NCBI RefSeq assembly: GCF_001927285.1
Contig: NZ_MSIG01000009.1
Location: forward strand, 1-64,000
From: Mongoliimonas terrestris
GTDB taxonomy: Bacteria > Pseudomonadota > Alphaproteobacteria > Rhizobiales > Pleomorphomonadaceae
Length of the DNA stretch: 64,000 bases
Direction of reading: 5' to 3'
Shown here: one piece after another, positions 1 to 9,795 of the stretch
How the letters are laid out: each line of letters begins with the position of its first letter
How positions within the stretch are numbered: the stretch's first letter is position 1
Translations under genes and position numbers: made by a program
Notes under the pieces: model-generated
What the model was told of the DNA's origin: nothing
Seen by the model: only the letters and a program-made list of their open reading frames with translations
The model's database searches: none

Positions 1-39
1 ACCGTCGGTGCGGGCGTGGTCGCGTCCATCATCGAGTAA
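1..39 (+). CDS. tuf: Elongation factor Tu, C-terminal end only
   Basis: The first 13 codons of the window read [12 protein letters not shown] and a TAA stop. This is the near-invariant C-terminus of bacterial EF-Tu, the GTPase that brings aminoacyl-tRNA to the ribosome. Everything upstream lies outside the window. Position directly before rpsJ is the usual str/S10 arrangement (rpsL-rpsG-fusA-tuf-rpsJ). About 60 bp separate its stop from rpsJ, so co-transcription is likely. Confidence 0.9.
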   Translation, partial: TVGAGVVASIIE

Positions 40-100
40 GGTCAAGCCAGGACGGGGCACGGGTCGTGCCCGTGCTTCGTCTCACAAGGTAGTCAAGACA

Positions 101-409
101 ATGAACGGCCAGAATATCCGTATCCGGCTCAAGGCGTTCGATCATCGTATCCTCGATGCTTCGACCCGCGAGATCGTCAACACGGCGAAGCGGACCGGCG
201 CGCAGGTTCGTGGACCCGTTCCGCTGCCGACGCGGATCGAGAAGTTCACCGTGAACCGTTCGCCGCACATCGACAAGAAGAGCCGCGAGCAGTTCGAGAT
301 GCGCACCCACAAGCGCCTCTTGGACATCATCGATCCGACCCCGCAGACCGTCGACGCGCTGATGAAGCTCGATCTGGCGGCCGGCGTGGACGTCGAGATC
401 AAGCTCTGA
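101..409 (+). CDS. rpsJ: 30S ribosomal protein S10 (NusE)
   Basis: This 102-residue protein begins [19 protein letters not shown] and carries the S10 core, including the stretch [20 protein letters not shown]. It belongs to the 30S head and, as NusE, to the transcription antitermination complex with NusB. The open frame extends upstream to position 8, but the ATG at 101 gives the standard family length and N-terminus. It is the first gene of the S10 operon here, followed by rplC after 28 bp. Confidence 0.97.
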   Translation: MNGQNIRIRLKAFDHRILDASTREIVNTAKRTGAQVRGPVPLPTRIEKFTVNRSPHIDKKSREQFEMRTHKRLLDIIDPTPQTVDALMKLDLAAGVDVEIKL

Positions 410-437
410 TCGACGGGCCGTGTTGAGAGAGAACGCC

Positions 438-1154
438 ATGCGCTCAGGTGTCATCGCACAGAAGGTGGGCATGACCCGCGTCTACAACGACGCGGGCGAG
501 CACGTCCCGGTGACGGTTCTCAAGCTTGAGAACTGCCAGGTCGTCGCCCACCGGACGGAAGAAAAGAACGGCTATACCGCGCTGCAGCTTGGCGCCGGTA
601 AGGTCAAGGTCAAGAACGTCTCGAAGGCCATGCGCGGTCATTTCGCCGTGGCGAACGTCGAGCCGAAGCGAGAGGTGGTCGAGTTCCGCGTCACGCCGGA
701 CAACATGATCGAAGTCGGCGCCGAAATCACGGCGGATCACTTCGTCACCGGCCAGTACGTGGACGTGACCGGCACCTCGATCGGCAAGGGCTTCGCCGGT
801 CCGATGAAGCGCTGGAACTTCTCCGGCGGCCGCGCGACGCACGGCAACTCGCTGTCGCATCGCGTGCACGGTTCGACCGGTCAGCGCCAGGATCCCGGCA
901 AGGTCTTCAAGAACAAGAAGATGGCCGGTCACATGGGCGACGAGCGGGTGACCACCCAGAACCTCAAGATCGTCCGCACCGACGTGGAGCGCGGTCTGAT
1001 CCTGGTCGAGGGTGCGGTTCCGGGCGCCAAGGGCGGCTGGATCCTCGTCCGCGACGCGGTCAAGAAGAAGCTTCCGGACGGCGTGCCGACCCCGGGCAAG
1101 TTCCGCAAGACGGACGGCGCCGCCGTTCCGGCGACCGCGGAGGCAGGTGAGTGA
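438..1154 (+). CDS. rplC: 50S ribosomal protein L3
   Basis: A 238-residue protein starting [18 protein letters not shown], with the L3 region that reaches the peptidyl-transferase centre ([20 protein letters not shown]). L3 is an early 23S rRNA assembly initiator. The ATG at 438 is preferred to an in-frame GTG at 420 because homologues start at this methionine. The TGA stop overlaps the rplD ATG by one base (TGATG), which indicates translational coupling. The C-terminal tail after the core is rich in Ala, Glu and Pro, as is common in alphaproteobacteria. Confidence 0.97.
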   Translation: MRSGVIAQKVGMTRVYNDAGEHVPVTVLKLENCQVVAHRTEEKNGYTALQLGAGKVKVKNVSKAMRGHFAVANVEPKREVVEFRVTPDNMIEVGAEITADHFVTGQYVDVTGTSIGKGFAGPMKRWNFSGGRATHGNSLSHRVHGSTGQRQDPGKVFKNKKMAGHMGDERVTTQNLKIVRTDVERGLILVEGAVPGAKGGWILVRDAVKKKLPDGVPTPGKFRKTDGAAVPATAEAGE

Positions 1155-1774
1155 TGGAACTCGAAGTCAAGACCCTCGACGGCGCCAGCGCCGGCACGGT
1201 CGCGCTCGCCGACGAGATCTTCGGTCTCGAGCCGCGCGCCGACATCCTTCAGCGCGTGGTGCGCTGGCAGCTGGCCAAGCGCCAGGCCGGCACCCACAAG
1301 ACGCTGACCCGGACCGAGGTCAACAAGACCGGCAAGAAGATGTACCGCCAGAAGGGCACCGGTGGCGCCCGTCACGGCAACAAGGCGGCGCCGCAGTTCC
1401 GCGGCGGCGGCAAGGCCTTCGGTCCGGTTGTTCGCAGCCATGCGCACGACCTGCCCAAGAAGGTCCGTGCCCTCGGCCTCAAGCTGGCGCTCTCGTCCAA
1501 GGCCAAGGGTGCCAACATCCTGGTTCTCGACGAGGCGGTCGCGGCGGAAGCCAAGACCAAGTTCCTGCTGGCCAAGCTGGCGGGTCTCGGTCTCACCAAC
1601 GCGCTCATCGTCGACGGCGCCGAGCCGCAGGAGGCCTTCCGCCTCGCGGCCCGCGCCATCCCGAACGTGGACGTGCTGCCGGTCCAGGGCATCAACGTGT
1701 ACGACATCCTGCGTCGCGAGACGCTGGTGCTGACCAAGGCGGCGGTGTCGGCGCTCGAGGAGCGGTTCAAATGA
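1154..1774 (+). CDS. rplD: 50S ribosomal protein L4
   Basis: A 206-residue L4 protein ([20 protein letters not shown]). It contains the extended tunnel loop rich in basic and glycine residues, around [20 protein letters not shown]. In E. coli L4 also represses the S10 operon; whether the autoregulation exists here is not shown by the sequence. Start ATG at 1154 overlaps the rplC stop, and the stop overlaps the rplW start by four bases (ATGA). Confidence 0.97.
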   Translation: MELEVKTLDGASAGTVALADEIFGLEPRADILQRVVRWQLAKRQAGTHKTLTRTEVNKTGKKMYRQKGTGGARHGNKAAPQFRGGGKAFGPVVRSHAHDLPKKVRALGLKLALSSKAKGANILVLDEAVAAEAKTKFLLAKLAGLGLTNALIVDGAEPQEAFRLAARAIPNVDVLPVQGINVYDILRRETLVLTKAAVSALEERFK

Positions 1775-2064
1775 GCACCCTGAAGCACTACGACATCATC
1801 CGCAGCCCGGTGATCACCGAAAAGGCGACCATCCAGGCGGAAAACAACAAGGTGGTCTTCAACGTTGCCAAGACGGCGACCAAGCCGGAGATCAAGGCTG
1901 CCGTCGAGCAGCTCTTCTCCGTCAAGGTCAAGAGCGTCAACACGCTCATCCGCAAGGGCAAGGTGAAGCGCTTCCGCGGCGTTCTCGGCACCCAGTCGGA
2001 CGTGAAGAAGGCGATCGTGACGCTCGAGGAAGGGCATTCGATCGACGTGACGACCGGCCTCTGA
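1771..2064 (+). CDS. rplW: 50S ribosomal protein L23
   Basis: A 97-residue protein, [20 protein letters not shown] onward. L23 sits at the exit of the peptide tunnel and docks trigger factor and SRP. The ATG at 1771 lies inside the rplD stop (ATGA overlap). A much longer open frame in phase upstream of it is an artefact of antisense-like codon bias inside rplC/rplD; the family length of about 97 fixes this start. Confidence 0.96.
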   Translation: MSTLKHYDIIRSPVITEKATIQAENNKVVFNVAKTATKPEIKAAVEQLFSVKVKSVNTLIRKGKVKRFRGVLGTQSDVKKAIVTLEEGHSIDVTTGL

Positions 2065-2083
2065 GCGACTTGGCAGGACGACA

Positions 2084-2923
2084 ATGGCACTGAAGCATTA
2101 CAAGCCGACGACGCCGGGCCAGCGACAGCTGGTCCTGGTCGATCGCAGCGAGCTCCACAAGGGCGCGCCGATCAAGACGCTGACGCACGGTCTGAACAAG
2201 AGCGGCGGCCGCAACAACAAGGGTCGGATCACGGCCTTCGATCGTGGCGGCGGGCACAAGCGGTCCTACCGCATCGTCGATTTCAAGCGTCGCAAGCTCG
2301 ACGTGGTGGCGACCGTGGAGCGGCTCGAGTACGACCCGAACCGCACCGCCTTCATCGCGCTGGTGCGCTATGCGGACGACGAGCTGAGCTACATCCTGGC
2401 CCCGCAGCGGCTTGCCGTCGGCGACCAGGTGATCGCCTCCGCCCAGGCGGACGTGAAGCCCGGCAACGCCATGCCGCTCTCGGCCATTCCGGTCGGCACG
2501 CTGATCCACAATGTGGAGCTGAAGCCGGGCAAGGGTGGCCAGATCGCCCGCTCGGCCGGGTCCTATGCCCAGCTGGTCGGTCGTGACCAGGGTTACGCCA
2601 TCGTTCGCCTGAATTCGGGCGAGCAGCGCAAGATCCTCGGCACCTGCTTCGCCTCCATCGGCGCGGTGTCGAACCCGGATCATGCGAACGTGTCGATCGG
2701 CAAGGCCGGCCGCAGCCGCTGGCTCGGCCGCCGTCCGACCGTCCGCGGCGTGGCCATGAACCCGATCGACCATCCGCACGGCGGTGGCGAGGGTCGCACG
2801 TCCGGTGGCCGTCATCCGGTCACCCCGTGGGGCAAGCCGACCAAGGGCAAGAAGACCCGGTCGAACAAGTCGACCGACAAGTTCATCGTGCGCAGCCGTC
2901 ACGCGCGCAAGAAGACCAACTAA
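2084..2923 (+). CDS. rplB: 50S ribosomal protein L2
   Basis: A 279-residue L2 with the conserved C-terminal segment [20 protein letters not shown], which holds the histidine needed near the peptidyl-transferase centre. L2 is needed for subunit association and peptide bond formation. Length matches the family (about 275). It follows rplW by 19 bp and precedes rpsS by 12 bp. Confidence 0.97.
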   Translation: MALKHYKPTTPGQRQLVLVDRSELHKGAPIKTLTHGLNKSGGRNNKGRITAFDRGGGHKRSYRIVDFKRRKLDVVATVERLEYDPNRTAFIALVRYADDELSYILAPQRLAVGDQVIASAQADVKPGNAMPLSAIPVGTLIHNVELKPGKGGQIARSAGSYAQLVGRDQGYAIVRLNSGEQRKILGTCFASIGAVSNPDHANVSIGKAGRSRWLGRRPTVRGVAMNPIDHPHGGGEGRTSGGRHPVTPWGKPTKGKKTRSNKSTDKFIVRSRHARKKTN

Positions 2924-2935
2924 GGGAGAACGACC

Positions 2936-3214
2936 GTGGCTCGTTCTGTATGGAAAGGTCCGTTCGTCGACGGCTACCTCCTCAAGAAGGCGGAGACCGT
3001 TCGCGGTGGCGGGCGCAACGAAGTGATCAAGATCTGGAGCCGTCGCTCCACGATCCTGCCCCAGTTCGTCGGACTGACGTTCGGCGTCTACAACGGGCAG
3101 AAGCACATTCCGGTCTCGGTCAACGAGGACATGGTCGGTCACAAGTTCGGCGAGTTCGCGCCGACCCGGACCTACTATGGTCACGGCGCCGACAAGAAGG
3201 CGAAGAGGAAGTAA
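2936..3214 (+). CDS. rpsS: 30S ribosomal protein S19
   Basis: A 92-residue S19 ([20 protein letters not shown]) of the 30S head. The start is a GTG at 2936 preceded by AAGGGAGAACG, a good Shine-Dalgarno sequence. The conserved stretch [20 protein letters not shown] is present. It is one base from rplV. Confidence 0.96.
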   Translation: MARSVWKGPFVDGYLLKKAETVRGGGRNEVIKIWSRRSTILPQFVGLTFGVYNGQKHIPVSVNEDMVGHKFGEFAPTRTYYGHGADKKAKRK

Positions 3215-3215
3215 C

Positions 3216-3596
3216 ATGGGCAAGCCGAAGCGCGAACGCTCGCTCGCCGATAACGAGGCGCAGGCGGTCACCCGCAACATCCGCGTCAGCCCGCAGAAGC
3301 TCAATCTGGTCGCGGCGATGATCCGCGGCAAGAAGGTTTCCACGGCGCTCGCGGACCTCACCTTCTCGCGCAAGCGCATCGCCATCGACGTCAAGAAGAC
3401 GCTCATGTCGGCGATCGCGAACGCGGAGAACAACCACGACCTCGACGTCGACGCCCTCGTCGTCAAGGAGGCCTGGGTCGGCAAGGCGCTCGTCATGAAG
3501 CGCTTCTCGCCGCGGGCCCGCGGTCGCGTCGGCTCTATCCACAAGCCGTTCTCGAACCTGACCATCGTGGTTCGTGAAGTCGAGGAGACCGCCTGA
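3216..3596 (+). CDS. rplV: 50S ribosomal protein L22
   Basis: A 126-residue L22 starting [20 protein letters not shown]. It contributes the second hairpin lining the exit tunnel, and its tip is the site of macrolide resistance mutations in other bacteria (family knowledge). The C-terminal hairpin with [12 protein letters not shown] is intact. The ATG at 3216 follows the rpsS stop by one base; the stop overlaps the rpsC ATG by one base. Confidence 0.96.
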   Translation: MGKPKRERSLADNEAQAVTRNIRVSPQKLNLVAAMIRGKKVSTALADLTFSRKRIAIDVKKTLMSAIANAENNHDLDVDALVVKEAWVGKALVMKRFSPRARGRVGSIHKPFSNLTIVVREVEETA

Positions 3597-4375
3597 TGGG
3601 TCACAAAGTCAATCCGATCGGTCTGCGGCTCGGCATCAACCGGACCTGGGACTCCCGCTGGTTCGCCAACAAGGGCGAGTACGGCAAGCTGCTGCACGAG
3701 GACATCAAGATCCGCGCGTGGCTGATGGACGAGCTCAAGGCGGCCGCGGTTTCCAAGGTCGTCATCGAGCGTCCGCACCGCAAGGCCCGCGTGACGATCC
3801 ACACCGCCCGTCCGGGCGTGGTGATCGGCAAGAAGGGCGCCGACATCGAGAAGCTGCGCAAGCGCATCGGTGACTTCACCGACAGCGAAGTGCACCTCAA
3901 CATCGTTGAGGTCCGCAAGCCGGAGACGGACGCGAACCTGATCGCGCTCTCGATCGCCCAGCAGCTGGAGCGCCGTGTCGCCTTCCGTCGCGCCATGAAG
4001 CGCGCCGTGCAGTCGGCCATGCGCCTCGGCGCCGAAGGCATCCGCATCAACGCGGGCGGCCGTCTCGGCGGCGCCGAGATCGCCCGTCTGGAGTGGTACC
4101 GCGAGGGCCGCGTGCCCCTGCATACCCTCCGCGCGGACATCGACTACGGCACCGCCACGGCGCACACCGCCTATGGCACTAACGGCATCAAGGTCTGGGT
4201 GTTCAAGGGCGAGATCCTGGAGCATGACCCGATGGCCTCCGAGCGCCGCGCCATGGAAGGCGCCGGCGACGGTGATCGTCCGAGCGGCGAACGTCGCCGC
4301 GACCGTGATCGGGATCGCGACCGCGACGGCGGCCGTGGCCGTCGTGATCGCGACCGCGATCGCGACAACGGCTGA
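3596..4375 (+). CDS. rpsC: 30S ribosomal protein S3 with an Arg-Asp repeat tail
   Basis: The first ~230 residues are ordinary S3: [20 protein letters not shown], a type II KH domain ([20 protein letters not shown], about residues 75-95) and the C-terminal domain with [21 protein letters not shown]3 lies at the mRNA entry channel and has helicase activity with S4/S5. From about residue 231 to 259 the protein ends in a charged tail built of repeated Arg-Asp dipeptides broken by Gly-Gly-Arg. The tail lengthens S3 to 259 residues, against about 230-240 in relatives. The corresponding DNA (about 4285-4372) is a simple repeat of GAYCGN-type hexamers. The start overlaps the rplV stop by one base. 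Confidence 0.95.
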   Translation: MGHKVNPIGLRLGINRTWDSRWFANKGEYGKLLHEDIKIRAWLMDELKAAAVSKVVIERPHRKARVTIHTARPGVVIGKKGADIEKLRKRIGDFTDSEVHLNIVEVRKPETDANLIALSIAQQLERRVAFRRAMKRAVQSAMRLGAEGIRINAGGRLGGAEIARLEWYREGRVPLHTLRADIDYGTATAHTAYGTNGIKVWVFKGEILEHDPMASERRAMEGAGDGDRPSGERRRDRDRDRDRDGGRGRRDRDRDRDNG

Positions 4376-4401
4376 CACAGTAAGGACACGGGAGAGGCGT
4401 C

Positions 4402-4815
4402 ATGCTTCAGCCGAAGCGCACCAAATTCCGCAAGGCCTTCAAAGGCCGCATTCACGGGGTCGCCAAGGGCGGCACGGACCTGAACTTCGGGGCCTTCGGG
4501 CTCAAGGCGCTGGAGCCGGAGCGGGTCACCGCCCGGCAGATCGAGGCGGCTCGCCGCGCGATCACGCGCCAGATGAAGCGTCAGGGCCGCGTCTGGATCC
4601 GCGTGTTCCCGGACGTTCCGGTCTCGGCCAAGCCGACGGAAGTCCGCATGGGCAAGGGTAAGGGCTCGCCCGAATACTGGGCGGCGCGGGTCAAGCCGGG
4701 CCGCATCATGTTCGAGCTCGATGGTGTTCCGGAGGATGTAGCCCGCGAGGCGCTGCGTCTGGGGGCCGCCAAGCTGCCGATCAAGACGCGTTTCGTGCAG
4801 CGTATCGCCGAGTGA
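4402..4815 (+). CDS. rplP: 50S ribosomal protein L16
   Basis: A 137-residue L16 ([19 protein letters not shown]). It stabilises the A-site tRNA in the large subunit. The conserved C-terminal part [15 protein letters not shown] is present. A GGAGAGGCGTC Shine-Dalgarno region precedes the ATG. It is followed by an unusually long gap of 171 bp before rpmC. Confidence 0.96.
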   Translation: MLQPKRTKFRKAFKGRIHGVAKGGTDLNFGAFGLKALEPERVTARQIEAARRAITRQMKRQGRVWIRVFPDVPVSAKPTEVRMGKGKGSPEYWAARVKPGRIMFELDGVPEDVAREALRLGAAKLPIKTRFVQRIAE

Positions 4816-4821
4816 TCCGGC

Positions 4822-4970
4822 GCCGGGCTTGCCCGGCTTTCGGGCGGCAGCGCAGCCATGCCGGCGGGACATACCGTTCCGCCGGTAAAACACGCTTGAA
4901 CTATTGATGACGACACGGCAAAAGAGCGCCGGCTTGACTGATCCGGCGTTGATCCGCGTCAGACTCAACT
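4822..4970 (+). promoter_or_regulatory. Hairpins and promoter-like sequence in the rplP-rpmC gap
   Basis: The 171-bp gap between rplP and rpmC breaks an otherwise tight operon. It holds a hairpin GCCGGGC/GCCCGGC (4822-4837) followed by TTTC, and a second hairpin CCGGCGG/CCGCCGG (4861-4885) followed by TAAAA. Downstream are two -35-like boxes, TTGAAC (4896-4901) and TTGACT (4935-4940), neither with a convincing -10 box. The layout suggests partial termination plus re-initiation or RNA processing. This is inference from sequence only. Confidence 0.35.
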
Positions 4971-4986
4971 GAGGACGAGAAAGACG

Positions 4987-5187
4987 ATGAAGGCGAACGA
5001 TGTCCGGGTGATGACGCCCGACCAGCTCGAGGACGAGCTGGGGAAGCTGAAGAAAGAGCAGTTCAACCTGCGCTTCCAGAAGGCGACGGGCCAGCTCGAG
5101 AACACCTCGCGGGTGCGGGTCGTTCGTCGCGATATCGCCCGTATCCATACGGTCCTGCGCCAGAAGCGCACGGCCGAGAACGCTTGA
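4987..5187 (+). CDS. rpmC: 50S ribosomal protein L29
   Basis: A 66-residue, two-helix protein with the L29 signature [20 protein letters not shown]29 lies beside L23 at the tunnel exit. The ATG at 4987 is preceded by GAGGACGAGAAAGACG. It is separated from rpsQ by 11 bp. Confidence 0.95.
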   Translation: MKANDVRVMTPDQLEDELGKLKKEQFNLRFQKATGQLENTSRVRVVRRDIARIHTVLRQKRTAENA

Positions 5188-5198
5188 AGGAGACGAAG

Positions 5199-5441
5199 AT
5201 GCCGAAGCGCGTGTTGCAGGGCACCGTCGTCAGCGACAAGACCGACAAGACGGTGGTGGTCAAGGTGGAGCGTCGCTTCACCCATCCGCTGCTGAAGAAG
5301 ACCGTGCGCCGGTCCAAGCAGTACCAGGCGCACGACGAGACGAACCAGCACAAGGTCGGGGACGTGGTCTTCATCGAGGAGAGCCGTCCGATTTCCAAGA
5401 CCAAGCGCTGGATCGTCGTCGGGGCCGAACAGGCCGGCTGA
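5199..5441 (+). CDS. rpsQ: 30S ribosomal protein S17
   Basis: An 80-residue OB-fold protein starting [20 protein letters not shown], with the conserved block [20 protein letters not shown]. It binds 16S rRNA early in 30S assembly. An in-frame upstream ATG at 5184 would add MKETK and overlap rpmC. The ATG at 5199 has AAGGAG at 5187-5192 at the right distance and matches the usual N-terminus, so it was chosen. Confidence 0.95.
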   Translation: MPKRVLQGTVVSDKTDKTVVVKVERRFTHPLLKKTVRRSKQYQAHDETNQHKVGDVVFIEESRPISKTKRWIVVGAEQAG

Positions 5442-5525
5442 GGACGAACTGAGCGTTTGGTTTGGTTTTCCCCTTCCGCTGCGGATACGGCAGGAGGGAC
5501 GAGAAGAAGATAAGGCGGCCAAGTC

Positions 5526-5894
5526 ATGATTCAGATGCAAACAAACCTCGACGTGGCGGACAACTCCGGCGCCCGTCGTGTCATGTGCATCAAGGTGCTC
5601 GGCGGCTCGAAGCGGAAGTATGCCTCCGTGGGCGACATCATCGTCGTCTCGGTGAAGGAGGCCATCCCTCGTGGTCGCGTGAAGAAGGGTGACGTGATGA
5701 AGGCGGTCGTGGTCCGCACGGCCAAGGACATCCGTCGCTCGGACGGCTCGGTGATCCGGTTCGACCGGAACGCCGCCGTTTTGATCAACAATCAGAAGGA
5801 GCCGATCGGGACCCGTATCTTCGGACCGGTTCCGCGCGAACTGCGCGCGAAGAACCACATGAAGATCATCTCGCTGGCCCCGGAGGTTCTCTAA
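5526..5894 (+). CDS. rplN: 50S ribosomal protein L14
   Basis: A 122-residue L14 ([20 protein letters not shown]), the universal length, with the [12 protein letters not shown] and [13 protein letters not shown] segments. L14 sits at the subunit interface and is the binding site of the silencing factor RsfS. An 84-bp spacer separates it from rpsQ. Confidence 0.97.
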   Translation: MIQMQTNLDVADNSGARRVMCIKVLGGSKRKYASVGDIIVVSVKEAIPRGRVKKGDVMKAVVVRTAKDIRRSDGSVIRFDRNAAVLINNQKEPIGTRIFGPVPRELRAKNHMKIISLAPEVL

Positions 5895-5896
5895 CA

Positions 5897-6214
5897 ATGG
5901 CCGCCAAGATCAAGAAGGGCGACAAGGTCGTCGTTCTGACCGGCAAGGACAAGGGCAAGACCGGCGAAGTGGTCGAAGTCCGTCCGACGGAAGAACGGGC
6001 CGTGGTTCGCGGCATCAACATCGTTCGCAAGCACACCCGCCAGAGCGCGCAGTCGGAAGGTGGCATCATCGCCAAGGAAGCGGCGATCCACCTGTCGAAC
6101 ATCGCGATCGCCGATCCGAAGGACGGCAAGGCGACCCGTGTGGGATTCAAGCTTCTCGACGACGGCCGCAAGGTCCGCGTCGCCAAGCGTTCTGGAGAGA
6201 CGATCGATGGCTGA
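5897..6214 (+). CDS. rplX: 50S ribosomal protein L24
   Basis: A 105-residue KOW-motif protein ([20 protein letters not shown] near the N-terminus). L24 is one of the two initiators of 50S assembly. It starts two bases after the rplN stop, and its 3' end overlaps the rplE start by eight bases, consistent with coupled translation. Confidence 0.96.
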   Translation: MAAKIKKGDKVVVLTGKDKGKTGEVVEVRPTEERAVVRGINIVRKHTRQSAQSEGGIIAKEAAIHLSNIAIADPKDGKATRVGFKLLDDGRKVRVAKRSGETIDG

Positions 6215-6764
6215 GGCGACCTACGCGCCGCGTCTCAAGCGCACCTACGAAGAGACGATCCGTCCGGCTCTCATCGAGCAGTACGGCTACAAGAACCCGT
6301 TCGAAGTCCCGGCGATCGATAAGGTCGTCATCAACATGGGCGTCGGCGAGACGGTCGCGGACAGCAAGAAGATCAATTCGGCTGTCAACGACCTCACCCT
6401 GATCGCCGGCCAGCGGCCGGTCATCACCAAGGCCCGCACCTCGATCGCCACCTTCAAGCTCCGCGAGGGCATGAACGTCGGCGCCAAGGTCACCTTGCGC
6501 AAGACCCGCATGTACGAGTTCCTCGACCGCCTGGTCACCATCGCGCTTCCCCGCGTGCGTGACTTCCGGGGTCTGAACCCGAAGTCCTTCGACGGCCGCG
6601 GCAACTTTGCCATGGGCGTGAAGGAACACATCATCTTCCCGGAGATCGTCTACGACAAGGTCGATCAGATCTGGGGCATGGATATCATCGTCTGCACGAC
6701 GGCGAAGTCCGACGACGAGGCGCGCGCGCTTCTCAAGGCCTTCAATTTCCCGTTCCGGCAGTGA
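6207..6764 (+). CDS. rplE: 50S ribosomal protein L5
   Basis: A 185-residue L5, starting [20 protein letters not shown], that binds 5S rRNA with L18 and L25 in the central protuberance. The motif [10 protein letters not shown] and the end FNFPFRQ are typical. The ATG at 6207 has TCTGGAGAG upstream, within the end of rplX. A longer open frame in phase from 6060 would overlap rplX heavily and is rejected. Confidence 0.96.
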   Translation: MAEATYAPRLKRTYEETIRPALIEQYGYKNPFEVPAIDKVVINMGVGETVADSKKINSAVNDLTLIAGQRPVITKARTSIATFKLREGMNVGAKVTLRKTRMYEFLDRLVTIALPRVRDFRGLNPKSFDGRGNFAMGVKEHIIFPEIVYDKVDQIWGMDIIVCTTAKSDDEARALLKAFNFPFRQ

Positions 6765-6782
6765 CGAGAGGGTTCAGACACC

Positions 6783-7088
6783 ATGGCTAAGAAGAGCGCC
6801 ATCGAGAAGAACAAGCGTCGCGAGAAGCTGACGAAGCAGTACGCCGCCAAGCGGAAGAGCCTGAAGGACATCGTGTCCAACCAGGAGCTGCCCATCGAGG
6901 AGCGGTTCGCCGCCACCCTCAAGCTGGCCGAACTGCCGCGCAACTCCGCCGCCGTCCGCATTCGCAACCGCTGCGAAGTCACGGGCCGTCCGCGCGCCTA
7001 CTACCGCAAGCTCAAGATGAGCCGCATTGCCCTGCGTGAGCTGGGTTCGCAGGGCCTCATCCCGGGCCTCGTGAAGTCGAGCTGGTAA
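6783..7088 (+). CDS. rpsN: 30S ribosomal protein S14, zinc-independent form
   Basis: A 101-residue S14 of the long, zinc-free class: there is a single cysteine ([16 protein letters not shown]) rather than paired CxxC knuckles. It lies in the 30S head near the A site. It is flanked by rplE and rpsH with spacers of 18 and 13 bp. Confidence 0.96.
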   Translation: MAKKSAIEKNKRREKLTKQYAAKRKSLKDIVSNQELPIEERFAATLKLAELPRNSAAVRIRNRCEVTGRPRAYYRKLKMSRIALRELGSQGLIPGLVKSSW

Positions 7089-7101
7089 GGAGAACGGTCC
7101 C

Positions 7102-7497
7102 ATGTCCATGACCGATCCTTTGGGTGATATGCTCACCCGTATTCGCAACGCCCAGATGCGCAAGATGTCCAAGGTCGTGACGCCGGCTTCCAAGCTGCGC
7201 GGCAACGTCCTCGATGTCCTGGCCGCCGAGGGCTACATCCGTGGCTATGCCGCCGTCGAGCAAGCCGGTCGTTCGGAGTACGAGATCGAACTCAAGTACT
7301 ACGACGGCGAGCCTGTGATCCGGACCCTGGAGCGTGTCTCCAAGCCGGGTCGGCGCGTGTACGCGTCCGTGAAGAACCTCCCCCGCGTGGCCAACGGCCT
7401 CGGCGTGTCGATCCTCTCCACCCCCCAGGGTGTGATGGCCGACCACGAGGCCCGCGAGAAGAACGTCGGCGGCGAGATTCTCCTGCGCGTGTTCTGA
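7102..7497 (+). CDS. rpsH: 30S ribosomal protein S8
   Basis: A 131-residue S8, [20 protein letters not shown] onward, ending with the usual GGEILLRVF-type C-terminus. S8 binds helix 21 of 16S rRNA and in E. coli represses the spc operon by binding mRNA near rplE. A second ATG two codons later (7108) is possible. The first is used because MSMSDPLGD-type starts are common in this class. Confidence 0.96.
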   Translation: MSMTDPLGDMLTRIRNAQMRKMSKVVTPASKLRGNVLDVLAAEGYIRGYAAVEQAGRSEYEIELKYYDGEPVIRTLERVSKPGRRVYASVKNLPRVANGLGVSILSTPQGVMADHEAREKNVGGEILLRVF

Positions 7498-7526
7498 CCA
7501 CTCCAGACTGGCAACGGAATTTCACA

Positions 7527-8063
7527 ATGTCTCGCATTGGAAAGAAGGCCGTCCCGGTCCCCAAGGGGGTCACGGCCGATATCGACGGGCAGACCGTGGT
7601 GGCCAAGGGGCCGAAGGGTCAGCTAAAGTTCCTCGTCAACGATCTCGTTCTCGTCTCCAAGGACGCGGACGGCTCGATCAAGGTCGACCCGAAGGACGAG
7701 TCCAAGCCGGCACGCGCCAGCTGGGGCATGTCCCGGACCCAGATCGCCAACCTCTTCAAAGGGGTGACGACCGGGTTCGACCGCAAGCTCGAGATCACCG
7801 GCGTCGGCTACAAGGCGGCGGTTCAGGGCAAGAACCTGAACCTGTCGCTCGGCTACAGCCACGACGTCATCTATCCCATTCCTGAGGGCATCACCATCAC
7901 CACGCCGAAGCCGACGGAGATCAACATCTCCGGCATCGACGCCCAGCGCGTGGGACAGGTGGCCGCCGAAATCCGCAAGTTCCGTCCGCCGGAGCCCTAC
8001 AAGGGCAAGGGCGTCCGGTACTCGGACGAGGTGATCGTCCGCAAGGAAGGCAAGAAGAAGTAA
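7527..8063 (+). CDS. rplF: 50S ribosomal protein L6
   Basis: A 178-residue L6 starting [20 protein letters not shown]. It consists of two copies of the same fold, and the rRNA-binding C-terminal motif [13 protein letters not shown] is intact. L6 lies at the base of the L7/L12 stalk and is needed for late 50S assembly. Confidence 0.97.
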   Translation: MSRIGKKAVPVPKGVTADIDGQTVVAKGPKGQLKFLVNDLVLVSKDADGSIKVDPKDESKPARASWGMSRTQIANLFKGVTTGFDRKLEITGVGYKAAVQGKNLNLSLGYSHDVIYPIPEGITITTPKPTEINISGIDAQRVGQVAAEIRKFRPPEPYKGKGVRYSDEVIVRKEGKKK

Positions 8064-8072
8064 GGGTCGGCC

Positions 8073-8432
8073 ATGGCTAAGCTCATTGGTAACGGTCGTC
8101 GCCGCGCTCGCGTGCGCCGGTCGATCAAGGCGGTGGCTTACGGTCGCCCCCGCCTCAGCGTGCACCGCACCGGGCGTCACATCTACGCCCAGGTGATCGA
8201 CGACACGGCGGGCGCCACGCTCGCCGCGGCGTCGTCGCTCGACAAGTCGCTCCGCGAAGATCTGAAGAGCGGCGCCGACAAGGACGCCGCGGCGGCCATC
8301 GGCAAGCTGATCGCCGAGCGTGCGCTCGCGGCCGGCGTCACGAAGGTCGTGTTCGATCGCGGCCAGTTCCTCTATCACGGCCGCGTCAAGGCGCTTGCCG
8401 ACGCCGCCCGCGAGGGCGGCCTGGACTTCTGA
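8073..8432 (+). CDS. rplR: 50S ribosomal protein L18
   Basis: A 119-residue L18 with the basic N-terminus and 5S-rRNA-binding core ([20 protein letters not shown]). The end [14 protein letters not shown] is typical. It follows rplF by 9 bp. Confidence 0.96.
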   Translation: MAKLIGNGRRRARVRRSIKAVAYGRPRLSVHRTGRHIYAQVIDDTAGATLAAASSLDKSLREDLKSGADKDAAAAIGKLIAERALAAGVTKVVFDRGQFLYHGRVKALADAAREGGLDF

Positions 8433-8460
8433 CGGTCCCGGACCCGAGAGAGAGAAAAAC

Positions 8461-9027
8461 ATGGCTGAACGTGATCGCAACAATCGGGACCGGGAAGAGC
8501 GCGACAGCGAATTCGTCGACCGCCTGGTTCACATCAACCGCGTCGCCAAGGTGGTGAAGGGCGGCCGGCGCTTCGGTTTCGCCGCCCTCGTCGTCGTCGG
8601 CGACCAGAAGGGCCGGGTCGGCTACGGCCACGGCAAGGCGCGCGAAGTGCCGGAAGCCATCCGCAAGGCGACGGAAGCCGCCAAGCGGGCGCTGGTCCGC
8701 GTGCCGCTGCGCGAAGGCCGCACCCTGCACCACGACACCAACGGTCGTTGGGGCGCGGGCCGCGTGGTGCTCCGGGCGGCTCCGGCCGGTACCGGCATCA
8801 TCGCCGGCGGTCCGATGCGCGCCGTCTTCGAGGCCCTGGGCGTCCAGGACATCGTGACGAAGTCGCTCGGCTCGTCCAACCCGTACAACATGGTGCGCGC
8901 GACCTTCGATGCGCTCGCCCGTGAAGACAGCCCGCGCTCGGTCGCGGCTCGCCGGGGTCTCAAGGTCTCCGCCCTCCAGTCCCGTCGTCGCGACGTGGAT
9001 CCGGATGCGGTGGCGGCCGAGGCCTGA
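8461..9027 (+). CDS. rpsE: 30S ribosomal protein S5
   Basis: A 188-residue S5: a double-stranded-RNA-binding-like N-terminal domain ([20 protein letters not shown]) followed by the C-terminal domain ([20 protein letters not shown]). It takes part in decoding fidelity and mRNA unwinding. The start ATG at 8461 lies after GAGAGAGAAAAAC. The first 18 residues are mostly Arg, Asp, Asn and Glu, a mild echo of the charged tail on S3. Confidence 0.96.
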   Translation: MAERDRNNRDREERDSEFVDRLVHINRVAKVVKGGRRFGFAALVVVGDQKGRVGYGHGKAREVPEAIRKATEAAKRALVRVPLREGRTLHHDTNGRWGAGRVVLRAAPAGTGIIAGGPMRAVFEALGVQDIVTKSLGSSNPYNMVRATFDALAREDSPRSVAARRGLKVSALQSRRRDVDPDAVAAEA

Positions 9028-9085
9028 TCGACGGACGAGGCGGGTGCCCTCCGGGTGCCCGCCGTCTCTGCCAAGGATCTGACAG

Positions 9086-9289
9086 ATGTCGACCACTGAA
9101 ACCGCGGGCAAGACCGTCACCGTCGAACAGACGGGCAGCCCCATCCGTCGGCCGTCCGAGCAGCGCGCCACGCTGATCGGCCTCGGCCTCAACAAGCTCC
9201 ATCGCCGCGCGGTGCTGCAGGATACCCCTGCGGTGCGCGGCATGATCGCGAAGGTCCAGCATCTCGTCCGCGTCGTGGACGAGGCCTGA
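9086..9289 (+). CDS. rpmD: 50S ribosomal protein L30
   Basis: A 67-residue L30 with the family core [20 protein letters not shown] and [20 protein letters not shown]. The protein is small and interacts with 5S and 23S rRNA. It lies between rpsE (58-bp gap) and rplO, the usual spc order. Confidence 0.95.
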   Translation: MSTTETAGKTVTVEQTGSPIRRPSEQRATLIGLGLNKLHRRAVLQDTPAVRGMIAKVQHLVRVVDEA

Positions 9290-9318
9290 GAAACCACCGG
9301 TCGGAAGGACTGAAGGAC

Positions 9319-9795
9319 ATGAAGCTCAACGAGCTCAGGGACAATCCCGGCGCCACGAAGAACCGCATGCGGGTCGGTCGCGGCATCGGCTCCGGCAAGG
9401 GCAAGACCGGCGGCCGTGGTGTGAAGGGCCAGACCTCGCGGTCGGGCGTTTCCATCAAGGGCTTCGAAGGTGGCCAGATGCCGCTGCATCGGCGCCTGCC
9501 GAAGCGCGGCTTCAACAACATCTTCGCCAAGGACTTCAACGAAGTCGGCCTGGATCGCATCCAGAAGGCGCTCGACGCTGGCGTGCTCGACAAGGGCACC
9601 CCGATCACCGCGGACGTTCTGAAGGCGGCCGGCCTCATCCGCCGCGTCAAGGACGGCGTGCGGATCCTCGGCGGCACCCTCACCACGGCCGTCACCTTCG
9701 ACGTGGCCGGCGCCTCGGCGCCTGCGGTTGCGGCGATCGAGAAGGCCGGCGGCACCATAACCGTCCAGGCGGCCCCGGCTCCGGCCGAGGCCTGA
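9319..9795 (+). CDS. rplO: 50S ribosomal protein L15
   Basis: A 158-residue L15: a Gly/Arg-rich N-terminal extension ([19 protein letters not shown]) that runs through 23S rRNA, then the globular C-terminal part ending in an Ala/Pro-rich tail. It is a late assembly protein. A 319-bp gap to secY follows. Confidence 0.96.
   Translation: MKLNELRDNPGATKNRMRVGRGIGSGKGKTGGRGVKGQTSRSGVSIKGFEGGQMPLHRRLPKRGFNNIFAKDFNEVGLDRIQKALDAGVLDKGTPITADVLKAAGLIRRVKDGVRILGGTLTTAVTFDVAGASAPAVAAIEKAGGTITVQAAPAPAEA

Noticed and set aside
1946-4378. 810-codon open frame on the minus strand across rplB to rpsC
   Set aside because: It lies antisense to seven well-identified ribosomal genes. Long antisense frames are common in GC-rich DNA with G/C-ending codons, and the product has no recognisable domain.
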